Source: Gadus chalcogrammus
Lineage: Eukaryota; Chordata; Actinopteri; Gadiformes; Gadidae
Direction: 5' to 3'
Length of the DNA: 64,000 bases
Assembly: GCF_026213295.1 (NCBI RefSeq)
Contig: NC_079427.1
Coordinates: 34,442,846-34,506,845 of the forward strand
The position numbers and the translations under genes are program-made. Below the pieces are notes generated by a model. It was given only the letters and a program-made list of their open reading frames with translations. It did no database searches and was not told where the DNA came from. Below, in pieces: positions 24,815 through 35,345 of the stretch; the first letter of the stretch is position 1; each line of letters opens with the position of its first letter.

Positions 24815-25053
24815 GCCAAAAGATGCAGCAGACTCCAGTGAATATGTGGGTACAAGTTTTTGGACTCTGTGAGGTTCGGTGTGGGAGTTATAGCCCCAAA
24901 CGCGTATTCCTTGGTATAGCGCCACCTAGTGACCGGCGTGTCCGGATTTTGTCGTCTGCATACACATCACAGACATGGATCTAGTCATGCAATTGGCGTG
25001 TCCGCACCATTTACGGTTTGGGGTGTGGGCCCACTTTTAGGGAAGGAAGTATA
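23682..25053 (+). repeat. Long variant unit (1,372 bp)
   Basis: Second copy of the 17296-18667 variant. The two diverge only in the last part, after about 24814. Confidence 0.75.
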
Positions 25054-26530
25054 ACTAGAACTGCAAGCAGTTATGCAGGGGTCCAAGAAGTGTGCATTTC
25101 GCCGGCACAACGCGACAAGAAATGTGCATTTCGCCGGCACAACGCGAAGCAAGTATTCAAAACGCTACCGTGAACAACCTGTGGATATAAAGGTTTTGAC
25201 TGTGAGAGGTTCAGTGTGGGAGTTTCGGCCCCAAACGCATTTTCCGCTACCGTTTAGTCGTCGACGGTTGGATCAAAATAGTTTTTACTGATTTGCAACG
25301 CAAAACATATATTCAAAACGCTACCGTTTCGTCAACGATGGTCGGATCAAAATAGTTTTGCTGATTTCTTGTAGTGTGCGTCTGAAGATGTCGTGTGCAA
25401 AGTTTGGTGTCAATTGGGCAAGAAATGTGGGAGGAGTAGCGAAAAGGCAGTTTAGCTGTTTTTGCGATTTTGCATAAAGAAAATACTGACGCAAATGGGC
25501 CTGGCCTATGCCAAAAGATGCAGCTGACTCCAGTGAATCTGTGCGTATAACGTTTTTGACTGTGGGAGCTTTGGTGTGGGAGTTATAGCCTAAAACGCGT
25601 TTTCAGAACATTCCATTGGCCAAATAGGAGATGTATTATTTCGTCGTTTTTTGGCGCCGCCCTGTTGGCGAAATTTTCCAAAGACAATTTTCCTTTGCCA
25701 AATAACTCCCGCCTACATTATTAATTCTTGGCCATATTTTTTATATAGACTCGGGTTTGCCCCTTGATGGTTCCCTTATAGTTTGAAGAACATTCCTTTG
25801 GCCAATTAGAAGATATACAATTTCCTCGTTTATTGCGCCCCCTAATGGCGAAATATTCCGAATTCTATATTGAACGCCATTAAGGGTAGCACCGACATGT
25901 GTCTAAAATTTGGACTTGATCCGACGTCTACTTTTGGTATTCTTTGAATTTTTGCGTTTTGACGTAAAACGTAGCCAATAAACAAATATTCAAAACGCTA
26001 CCGTTTCGTCGTCGAAGGTCGGATCAAAAAGGTGTTGATGATTTCTTTGCGTGTGCGTCTGAAGATGCCGTGTGCAAAGTTTGGTGTCGATTGGTCAAGA
26101 AATGTGGGAGGAGTAGGGAAAAAACAGTTTTGCGGTTTTCGCGATTTAGCGAAAAATATTCATTGACGCAAATGGGCGTGGCCTATGCCAAAAGATGCAG
26201 CAGACTCCAGTGCATCTGTGTGTACAAGGTTTTGAATGTGGGAGGTTCGGTGTGGGAGTTATAGCCCCAAACGCGTATTCCTTGGTATAGCGCCACCTAG
26301 TGACCGGCGCGTCTGGATTTTGTCGTCTGCTTAGTCCGAACAGATCTGGATCTAGTCATGTGATTCGCGTGTCGGCACCATTTACGGTTTGGGCTGTGGT
26401 CCCACTTTTAGGGGGGTAAGAATAAAAATCCTTACAAAAACAATAGGGATCCAACCTGTTTGCTTGGACCCCTAATAATAATAATCCTTACAAAAACAAT
26501 AGGGATCCAACCTGTTGGCTTGGACCCCTA
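25054..26530 (+). repeat. Long variant unit with two end modules
   Basis: A 1,477-bp unit with the same extra block as the other long variants. It ends in two copies of the 50-bp module (about 26425 and 26482). One of them carries 'cctgtttgcttgg' instead of 'cctgttggcttgg'. Confidence 0.75.
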
Positions 26531-28170
26531 ACTAGAACTGCAAGCAGTTATGCAGGGGTCCAAGAAGTGTGCATTTCGCCGGCACAACGCGACAAGAAAT
26601 GTGCATTTCGCCGGCACAACGCGAAGCATGTGTTGAAAACGCTACCCTGAACCTGTGGATACAAAGGATTTGACTGTGGTAGGAGTAGCGAGAAGTCAGT
26701 GTAGCGTTTTCGCGGCGAAATTTTGTAGAAGATATACAATTTCCTCGTTTATTGCGCCCCCTAATGGCGGAATTTTCCGAAATTTTTATCGAACGTCATT
26801 AAGGTTAGCACCAACATGTGTGTAGAATTTGGACTCGATCCGATGTCTAATTTTGGATTTTTTTGGATTTTTAATTTTCCACGTCTAATTTAGCTAATAA
26901 ACCAATATTCAAAACTCTACCGTTTCGTCGTCGAAGGTCGGATCAAAAAACTGTCTAAGATTTCTGTGCGTCTGAAGATGTCGTGTGCAAAGTTTGGTGT
27001 CGATTGGTCAAGAAATGTGGGAGGAGTAGGGAAAAAACAGTTTTGCGGTTTTCGCGATTTAGCGAAAAATATTCATGGACGCAAATGGGCGTGGCCTAGG
27101 CCAAAAGATGCAGCAGACTCCAGTGCATCTGTGTGTACAAGTTTTTGGACTGTGGGAGGTTCGGTGTGGGAGTTATAGCCCCAAACGCGTATTCCTTGGT
27201 ATAGCGCCACCTAGTGGCCGGCGTGTCTGGATTTTGTCGTCTGCATAGTCTTCACTGACCTGGATCTAGTCATGCAATTGGCGTGTGTGCAACATTTACG
27301 GTATGGGCTGTATTCCCACTTTCTTGGTAGGAAGTATAATAACTAGAACTGCAAGCAGTTATGCAGGGGTCCAAGAAATGTGCATTTCGCCGGCACAACG
27401 CGACAAGAAATGTGCGTTTCGCCGGCACAAAGCGAAGCTTGTGTTCCAAACGCTACCCTGAACCTGTGGATACAAAGGATTTGACTGTGGTAGGAGTAGC
27501 GAGAAGTCAGTGAAGCGTTTTCGCGGCAAAATTTTGTAGAAGATATACAATTTCCTCGTTTATTGCGCCCCCTAATGGCGAAATTTTCCGATTTTTTTAT
27601 CGAACGACAGTAAGGTTAGCACCAACATGTGTGTAAAATTTGGACTCGATCCGATGTCTAATTTTGGATTTCTTTGGATTTTTGATATTCCACGTCTAAT
27701 TTAGCTAATAAACCAATATTCAAAACGCTACCGTTTCGTCGTCGAAGGTCTGATCAAAAAAGTGTTTGATGCATTCTTTGCGTGTGCGTCTGAAGATGTC
27801 GTGTGCAAAGTTTGGTGTCGATTGGTCAAGAAATGTGGGAGGAGTAGGGAAAAAACAGTTTTGCGGTTTTCGCGATTTAGCGAAAAATATTCATAGACGC
27901 AAATTGGCGTGGCCTAGGCCAAAAGATGCAGCAGACTCCAGTGCATCTGTGTGTACAAGTTTTTGGACTGTGGGAGGTTCGGTGTGGGAGTTATAGCCCC
28001 AAACGCGTATTCCTTGGTATAGCGCCACCTAGTGGCCGGCGTGTCTGGATTTTGTCGTCTGCATAGTCTTCACTGACCTGGATCTAGTCATGCAATTGGC
28101 GTGTGTGCAACATTTACGGTATGGGCTGTATTCCCACTTTCTTGGTAGGAAGTATAATAAAAATAATAAA

Positions 28171-28590
28171 AATCCTTACAAAAACAATAGGGATCCAACC
28201 TGTTGGCTTGGACCCCTAATAATCCTTACAAAAACAATAGGGATCCAACCTGTTGGCTTGGACCCCTAATAATCCTTACAAAAACAATAGGGATCCAACC
28301 TGTTGGCTTGGACCCCTAATAATAATAATCCTTACAAAAACAATAGGGATCCAACCTGTTGGCTTGGACCCCTAATAATCCTTACAAAAACAATAGGGAT
28401 CCAACCTGTTGGCTTGGACCCCTAATAATCCTTACAAAAACAATAGGGATCCAACCTGTTGGCTTGGACCCCTAATAATAATAATCCTTACAAAAACAAT
28501 AGGGATCCAACCTGTTGGCTTGGACCCCTAATAATCCTTACAAAAACAATAGGGATCCAACCTGTTGGCTTGGACCCCTAATAATAATAA
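28171..28590 (+). repeat. 50-bp minisatellite of the end module with a 156-bp higher-order period
   Basis: Eight copies of the 47-50 bp end module start at 28171, 28221, 28271, 28327, 28377, 28427, 28483 and 28533. Spacings are 50, 50, 56, 50, 50, 56 and 50, so a 156-bp trimer is itself repeated. The extra 6 bp are additional aat triplets. Each module contains ggatcc and the self-complementary ccaacctgttgg. There are no variable spacers. Confidence 0.92.
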
Positions 28591-29921
28591 TAGGAACTAG
28601 AACTGCAAGCAGTTATGCAGGGGTCCAAGAAGTGTGCATTTCGCCGGCACAACGCGACAAGAAATGTGCGTTTCGCCGGCACACGCTACCCTGAACCTGT
28701 GGATACAAAGGATTTGACTGTGGTAGGAGTAGCGAGAAGTCAGTGAAGCGTTTTCGCGGCGAAATTTTGTAGAAGATATACAATTTCCTCGTTTATTGCG
28801 CCCCCTAATGGCGAAATTTTCCGAATTTTTTATCGAACGAAATTAAGGTTAGCACCAACATGTGTGTAAAATGTGGACTCGATCCGATGTCTAATTTTGG
28901 ATTTCTTTGGATTTTTGATATTCCACGTCTAATTTAGCTAATAAACAAATATTCAAAACGCTACCGTTTCGTCGTCGAAGGCCGCATCAAAAAAGTGTTC
29001 CATGCATTCTTTGCGTGTGCGTCTGAAGATGTCGTGTGCAAAGTTTGGTGTCGATTGGTCAAGAAATGTGGGAGGAGTAGGGAAAAAACAGTTTTGCGGT
29101 TTTCGCGATTTTGCGAAAAAAAATTATGGACGCAAATGGGCGTGGCCTATGCCAAAAGATGCAGCAGACTCCAGTGAATCTGTGTGTACAAGGTTTTGAA
29201 TGTGGGAGGTTCGGTGTGGGAGTAATAGCCCCAAACGCGTTTTCCCTTGGTATAGCGCCACCTAGTGGCCGGCGTGTCTGGATTTTGTCGTCTGCGTACA
29301 CACCACAGTCCTGGATCTAGTCATGCAATTGGCATGTCCGCACCATTTACGGTTTGGGGTGTGGGTCCACTTTTAGGGAAGGAAGTATAATAACTAGAAC
29401 TGCAAGCAGTTATGCAGGGGTCCAAGAAGTGTGCATTTCGCCGGCACAACGCGACAAGAAATGTGCGTTTCGCCGGCACAAAGCGAAGCATGTGTTCAAA
29501 ACGCTACCCTGAACCTGTGGATACAAAGGATTTGACTGTGGTAGGAGTAGCGAGAAGTCAGTGAAGCGTTTTCGCGGCGAAATTTTGTAGAAGATATACA
29601 ATTTCCTCGTTTATTGCGCCCCCTAATGGCGAAATTTTCCGAATTTTTTATCGAACGACATTAAGGTTAGCACCAACATGTGTGTCAAATTTGGACTCGA
29701 TCCGATGTCTAATTTTGGATTTTTGGGGATTTTTGTTATTCCACGTCTAATTTAGCTCATAAACCAATATTCAAAACGCTACCGTTTCGTCGTCGAAGGT
29801 CGGATCAAAAAACTGTCTGATAATTTCTTTGCGCGTGCGTCTGAAGATGTCGTGTGCAAAGTTTGGTGTCGATTGGCCAAGAAATGTGGGAGGAGTAGGG
29901 AAAAAACAGTTTAGCGGTTTT

Positions 29922-31211
29922 CAGTCAGACCATTCGCGAAAATAGAGAGTAGTATAATATCTGATATATATTGGTTTTATACTTATATTATACTATATAC
30001 CTGACCTTTTTATTTTATTGTTCCCCTGCTTTGGCAATGAGTTGCAACTGGTCATTTAACAACATTTTGAGGAGATAATCTGCGGGTTGGTGAGGGGTGT
30101 CACATGCCACCGCCGCCTAGGCCTACACTTTTTGCACTTTTTTTTGCAGATTTCGGATGACGCAAAGCAAAATCATCTCTACAGATATCATGTTTGCGAT
30201 TGTCGATGCCGTTAATTTGTGAAACGACAGTAACTGCCCTCTAGAGGATTTATTGCGTCACATCCATAACAACGCTGAATTTCGTCCGGATCCGGAGGTA
30301 TGAATCGGCCTTACGTCTTGTGCGTTTCGGCCGACCGTCCAGACGGAGCCGGCGAATCCGGCGCCCGAAACCGCACAATTCTGAAACCACCCTCGGAGGT
30401 GGTTTCAAATCTATCCGGACCTATGCGGTTTCGTGTTAGGATTTGTGTGGACGCCTGAAACTCAAATGATTATGGCATTAGCCCCCCACCAGCTGGGGGA
30501 CGTCAGACTTGCGTTGAATTTTTAATTTGTTATTTTATTTGTATTGTTTTTGTAGCTTTAAATAAAGCCCCTTGATAAATGTAATGACTAACTTAAACCT
30601 TCAACATTAAAAAGTATTTCTGCTCAATTTAAAAGGTTGAATCTCCTCGTGACTGAATGTTTGTATACAGCGCGCAGGCTTGATGCGCTCCACTTATTTC
30701 GGTGGAGAACCAGCGCCTTGAATATTTACTACAGCGTTTCTACAGCTCGATGCGGTTTTGAAGTAGCTCCGTCTTTACGAAGATATCCCTGAACCGCATA
30801 AATCGAAATCGGATCGTTTTCGCCCATTTCGGCTCTGTGTGGACGGGGCCGTCCACATGGAGTGTTCGTGTGTTCGCCATATATAAGGCGCTCCGGATTA
30901 TAAGGCACACTGTCTTTTTTTGAGAAAATTAAAGGCTTTTAAGTACGCCTTATAGTGCGGAAAATACGGTAATGTTGAGAAGTCATACTAAAAACGGATA
31001 GCAAGCGAAAGCTAAACCAGAATGTATCAATCACATACTTTGGATCCATTCTAATTTATGGTAAGAGGCTAGTCTTTAAATCTTTGCAGTGACTGAATGT
31101 TGATGATAAAATGGATTGTTTTGCATAAGATGAGTGTGTGCGACTGCGTGTGTCCTTTCCGGCTTCGGCATACTGCTAGTTATGAAGGCCTTGTGGTTAG
31201 TTGTGGTCTTA
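29922..31211. other. Intronic stretch with degraded DNA-element pieces, no gene
   Basis: The array breaks at about 29921 into unrelated sequence. Around 30280-30480 and 30760-30860 there are CG-rich, partly self-complementary segments (gatccggaggt, ggtttcaaatctatccgg, gtgtggacggggccgtccacat) typical of degraded fish hAT-like elements. I found no open gene. Confidence 0.45.
30884..30972. mobile_element. Short miniature element ('ataaggcgcnccggattataagg' type)
   Basis: The left side reads aaggcgctccggattataag and the right side cgccttatagtgcggaaaat. These are partly inverse to each other around a T-rich centre. I recognise the style from short fish elements. No clear target duplication was found. 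Confidence 0.4.
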
Positions 31212-31788
31212 TGCCGCGTTTCCACTGCAGGGTGCAGGGAGGGGGGGGAGGGGGCGGTATAGCCCAGCTGAGTTCTGAGGTCGCGTTTCCACCGCCGACA
31301 GTACCCTTTATGGTAGGCCGGATGTCGATCGCCTTGGCAGCTACGTAAACATTGTGACATCATAGCAGCGCGACACAGTGTAGCCTGCTCAATAAAAACA
31401 ATGGAAAAGATGAACGCGACACATTAAACCAAGAGCTACCATGGAAGTCGTCCAGCAACAGTTCCTGGCCTCCTTGTTTGCCCAAGCAAGCGTTTTACGG
31501 GACATGTTCATTGTAAAGAATAATACCTCGAGGCTACTGGTTGTTTGTTTTTATCCCCACGTCGCCCGGTAGTGATGATTCTATCAACCAATCGACGGAG
31601 GGGGGGTGTAGCTCGAATTTTCCGGCACCCTTTCAGGAGTCTCAGTACCCCAACGGAGGAGTACTGAAGACGAGGGTAAAACGAGTATGGCTCAGTCCGG
31701 GTCACGCCCACTTTTGGCGGTGGAAACGTTATCCGTACCGCACCTTTGCGAACCAAACCGTACCGCACCCTGCAGTGGAAACGCGCCA
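31212..31788. mobile_element. Miniature inverted-repeat element with TTA target duplication
   Basis: The left terminus tgccgcgtttccactgcagg and the right terminus, whose reverse complement is tggcgcgtttccactgcagg, match over 24 bp with one difference. Both are flanked by TTA (31209-31211 and 31789-31791). A 3-bp TTA/TAA duplication is typical of PIF/Harbinger-derived miniature elements. The open frames inside it are not coding. Confidence 0.75.
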
Positions 31789-31791
31789 TTA

Positions 31792-32640
31792 GTGAAGCAC
31801 CCTAGCCTTGGAGTTGGATAAGTTGGAGTGATGTGTACGGACGTGCAAGAGTGAGAGAGACAGCACACCCGCCCCGGGGATGTTTGGCTTGTTGTGGGAT
31901 GTCTGTCAGCATCCGCCGGGTTGGACGATATGCTTTGTGTATGTGTTCAATGTACATCTGTCTGGTCATATTTGCGGTAGATTGATGGTTAAATAATGTC
32001 ACACCACGATCGGTTGTACTTGCAGGCACTCATTTGCAAGTGCACTGATTGCGTGTCAGATAGGCTAAGTTAGCCCATAGCTAGCATTATGCCTTCTATT
32101 TCTAGATCTTCTGACAAATTTTACCGGTACTTACGACATAATCGCTGTCACTAGATATAAAGAAAACGTTGACTTTCATTCGGTGCTATTCACTGACAGT
32201 AAAAATAAATAAAAGTGTTGTTATTGTATGCACTGCTGTACATGACTAGCTCCAGCGCTCGTTGCTTCGTTGCTTAATGATAGTAACTCCCCACGCAATC
32301 TCCTCTGACCATGCATTTAATTGGCATTGATCAGTTCTCGGTAATTCCTCATTCGCCGTATCACGTCTGACAGGTTCGAAATTATACTGCTGTGGGCCAT
32401 CATACATGTTATTTGTGGTTCTTGCCACCTCTTAGACGCCATAGTTCTATTACTAGGTTGAGGCTACCTTCCAACACGTCTCCCCAACGTGACTTCATCG
32501 CCGAATGGTGTTAGAAAACACCTGTTACTGCCAAAAACTGGACTTTAACACAATTTGAGACATTTTTTAAATGATACACATATTTTGAGTGCTTTATGTA
32601 CCCATTAATCAAACCTTCCGGTTAACCTGAATGTAGGCCT
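31792..32640. other. Intronic stretch without a gene
   Basis: No convincing exon, RNA gene or complete transposon was seen here. Confidence 0.5.
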
Positions 32641-32644
32641 TTGA

Positions 32645-32717
32645 GCAGGCATGCTAACGATTCCAAGGAATTGGTTCACTGGGCACCGGTTATGAACAAG
32701 AACCGGTTCCCATCCCT
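32645..32717. mobile_element. hAT-like right end ('gaaccggttcccatcccta')
   Basis: The segment ends aaccggttcccatcccta, the inverse of a tagggatggg-type hAT terminus. The opposite end was not found. Confidence 0.35.
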
Positions 32718-33025
32718 AGTATCAAGTTCATTCTGCTCCAGATGTCAATCTTACCTAAAGTATCAAGTTCATCCTGCTCCAGATGAGAAACTAACCTAAA
32801 ATATCTAGTTAATTCTGATCCAGATGAAAAACTAACATAAAGTATCAAGTTAATTTTGCTCCAGATGAGAAACTAACCTCAAGTATGAACTTCATTCTGC
32901 TCCAGATGAGAAACTAACCTAAAGTTCCATCTTCATTCTCTCCAGACTATAGAGAAACGAATCTAAAGTATCAATTTCATTCTGCTCAAGAGGAGAAAGT
33001 AACCGTATCAACTTCATTCTGATTC
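32718..33025. repeat. 41-bp minisatellite
   Basis: About 7.5 diverged copies of a unit built around 'tatcaagttcattctgctcc' and 'agatgagaaactaacctaa'. Confidence 0.85.
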
Positions 33026-33059
33026 AGACTAACTGGACTACGCTTGTCTAACTCAATTG

Positions 33060-34140
33060 TATGGCGACACATTAGTGCCATAATTCAGTAATGTGATAAA
33101 AGATGCATTCGGGCGTATTATATTATTCCACACGCGTAGATATTAACTGCGAGCACGCAAATGATCTCTGCGCGCACACAAATTACCTCCGCGCGCACAC
33201 AAATTACCTCCGCGCGCGCAAAACAGCCTCTTGCGCGCGCAAATTACCTCTGCGCGCGCAGAACAGCCTCTCGCGAATGATGTTCTGCTCTCGCGCGCAA
33301 ATTTTGTTTTGGCACTATGGGGGAGGGAACCAAGGCAGGGCGGGCTTTCCTATGATTGGCCGTTTCTGAATCGCGATATTTGATTGACAGCCCTCCTCAG
33401 CCCTCCTCTCATTCCATTCTGAATTGTACAGTAAATGGCTGAAACGATAGTTACGTATTGTAACTCTAGATTCTATGAGTATAGGCGCAGCCTTTTAAGG
33501 CTATCGTTATTGGGTTATCCCTAGGTGTGAGCCGTAGCACTGAAAGATTTGTAATCCCCGACCAACAGCGTGGGCCTCAATTACGTCCGCGTGCGGCGTG
33601 CCTCAACGACGTCCGCATTTCGCAGATATAGTCGGGCGCCGGCGGACGTTCTGCTCCCAATAAACAGCTTTTCTTCAGCTATTTAAAGGACAATGAGGCC
33701 GACACTTAAAAGGCTGCGCCTATACTCATAGAATCTGGAGTTACTATACGTAACTATCGTTTCAGCCATTTACTGTACAATTCAGAATTGAATGAGAGGA
33801 GGGCTGAGGAGGGCTGTCAATCAAATATCGCGCTTCAGAAACGGCCAATCATAGGAAAGCCCCCCCTGCCTTGGTTCCCTCCCCCATAGTGCCAAAACTA
33901 AATTTGCGCGCGAGAGCAGAACATCATTCGCGAGAGGCTGTTACGCGCAAGAGGCTGTTTTACGCGCGCAGAGGTAATTTGCGCACGAGAGAGGCAGTTT
34001 TCCGCGCGCAGAGGTCATTTGCGCGCGCGCAGAGATCATTTGCGCGCTCGCAGTTAATATCTACGCGTGTGGAATAATATAATACGCCCGAATGCATCTT
34101 TTATCACATTAGTGAATTATGGCACTAATGTGTCGCCATA
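33060..34140. mobile_element. 1.08-kb foldback element with arms of about 440 bp
   Basis: The left arm (33060 to about 33501) and right arm (about 33706-34140) are inverse copies. Both start tatggcgacacattagtgcc from the outside and both end near the centre in 'gagtataggcgcagcc'. The element is flanked on both sides by the palindrome caattg (33054-33059 and 34141-34146), so a true target duplication cannot be separated from the terminus. Each arm carries about six units of a 19-21 bp repeat with gcgcgc cores (33150-33300 and 33905-34050), and an inner segment that looks like a second element nested in the arms. The frames at 33103-33369 and 33871-34077 are shadows of this repeat. Confidence 0.8.
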
Positions 34141-34146
34141 CAATTG

Positions 34147-34520
34147 GTCCATCTTACCTGGCTTATCTCACCTGGTCCATCTCACCTGGTCTAAGTAACC
34201 TAGTCTAACTAACTCACTTAGTCTAACTCAACTGGTCAACCTCACCTGGTTTAAGTAACCTTGTCTAACTCACTTAGTATAACTCACTTGGCCCATCTCA
34301 CCTTGTGTTACTAGAATACTCGGTCTAACTAACCGTCTAACAAACTCAAACTAGATATAACTCACTCAGCTGGTCTATCTGACCTGGTCTAAGTGACCAG
34401 GTCTCACTCACCTGGTCTATCTGACCTGGTCTCACTAACTTGGTAAAATTGACCTGGTCTATCTGACCTGTTACAAGTGACCAGGTCTCACTCAACTGGT
34501 CTCACTCACCTGGTCTAACT
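34147..34520. repeat. Degenerate minisatellite ('cacctggtctaactcac')
   Basis: Many variants of 'ctcacctggtctaactcac' occur with a period of roughly 15-17 bp. The tract adjoins the foldback element. Confidence 0.8.
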
Positions 34521-34547
34521 CAGTGTTTCTATCTCAGGCTGTCTTAC

Positions 34548-34656
34548 CTTATTCTTCCAACAGGAGTTCATCATGACATTAGGCTTCTGTCTCTTCGGAG
34601 GAAAGTTTCGGCAAAGGTCCATAAAGTCCCTCGGATTCTCCTCCAGATGCACATGA
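34548..34656 (-). other. Possible minus-strand exon, identity unknown
   Basis: A 109-nt segment is bounded on the minus strand by ttgacctgcag (acceptor-like) and AAG followed by gtaagac (good donor). It has an open frame containing HLEENPRDFMDLCRNFPPKR and QKPNVMMNSCWKNK. I do not recognise the protein. The length is not a multiple of three, so inclusion between raph1 exons 42441-42620 and 7121-7198 would shift the frame. It could be an alternative terminal or poison exon, a relic, or chance. Confidence 0.2.
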
Positions 34657-34802
34657 CTGCAGGTCAAACTCCTGAAGCTCCCATCTCCTGAAGCTCCCAA
34701 CTCATAAAGCTCCCAGCTCCTACGCCACTATCTGGATATTCAACCAATATATCAGACCTACACACGACTCATCAGGACTACACATTCCAGATCCCAGGTA
34801 TG

Positions 34803-34830
34803 TCTTCATGTCTCTCTTTCTCTCTTTCTC

Positions 34831-34913
<83 letters not shown>

Positions 34914-35110
34914 TCCTGTATCTCTGTCTGCCTGTCTTTTTTTCCTCCTGTCTCTCAGTATCTGCCTGGTTCTCTGTCGGTCTGCCTGTCTCTCTGTCTT
35001 CTTGTCTCTCTGTATCTGCCTGTCTCTCTATCTTCCTGTCTCTCTGTCTTCTAGTCTCTCTGTATCTTTCTGTCTTCTTGGCTCTCTGTATCTGCCTGTC
35101 TCTCCATGTG
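34803..35110. repeat. (TCTG)n microsatellite and decayed flanks
   Basis: A pure TCTG core at about 34832-34912 is followed by decayed tctctctgtat and tctgcctgtc variants. The long Cys/Leu/Ser-rich and Asp/Arg-rich frames on both strands are repeat artefacts. Confidence 0.92.
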
Positions 35111-35300
35111 TCTATCCATCTGACTGGAACATATTCAACATCTTGTTGCTGGATGAGGGAGAGAGAGTGAATAAAAGGGAGGGGCTTATCTGCTGGGCCA
35201 ATGCACATGAAGTAGAGCTTATCTCTTTATCTGTCCTTGCCCTCATCCTCACTCTCTCTATACCTCTATCTCTTTCTATATATAATCTCAATCTCAATCT

Positions 35301-35345
<45 letters not shown>

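Larger units (their letters stand above)
10153..29921 (+). repeat. Forward array of 21 units of the 0.8-kb family
   Basis: Units begin with ctagaactgcaagcagtt at about 10153, 10972, 11779, 12593, (13395, end truncated), 14707, 15582, 16425, 17296, 18668, 19512, 20288, 21103, 21976, 22811, 23682, 25054, 26531, 27342, 28596 and 29393. The last is broken off at about 29921. Typical length is 776-875 bp; four are long variants of 1.3-1.5 kb. Each unit carries a 32-bp duplicated box with 'catttcgccggcacaacgcg', two 'gcgcc.cctartggc' boxes, and often a 50-bp module (aatccttacaaaaacaatag...) in an AAT-rich spacer before the next unit. The family matches the reverse array 1855-5797. Short open frames (61-91 codons) recur because the DNA recurs. 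The array lies within a raph1 intron. Confidence 0.9.

Noticed and set aside
28171..28590. CRISPR-like array
   Set aside because: The repeats abut with only aat triplets between them, there are no variable spacers, and the context is a vertebrate intron.
10153..29921. Recurring 60-91 codon frames in every array unit (for example the 76-codon frame at 14316-14546, ending VWEL)
   Set aside because: They recur because the DNA recurs. Substitutions change residues freely, frames shift between units and overlapping frames exist on both strands. No domain is recognisable.
10153..29921. Helitron Rep/helicase gene within the array
   Set aside because: No frame over about 91 codons exists and no rolling-circle or helicase motif was seen. 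If the family is Helitron-like it is non-autonomous.
33103..34077. Two frames (88 and 68 codons) with His/Ala/Arg repeats
   Set aside because: Both lie in the inverse arms of the foldback element and translate the same gcgcgc repeat on opposite sides.
34720..35208. 162-codon minus-strand frame and three plus-strand frames of 84-130 codons
   Set aside because: They are translations of the TCTG microsatellite and its decay products.
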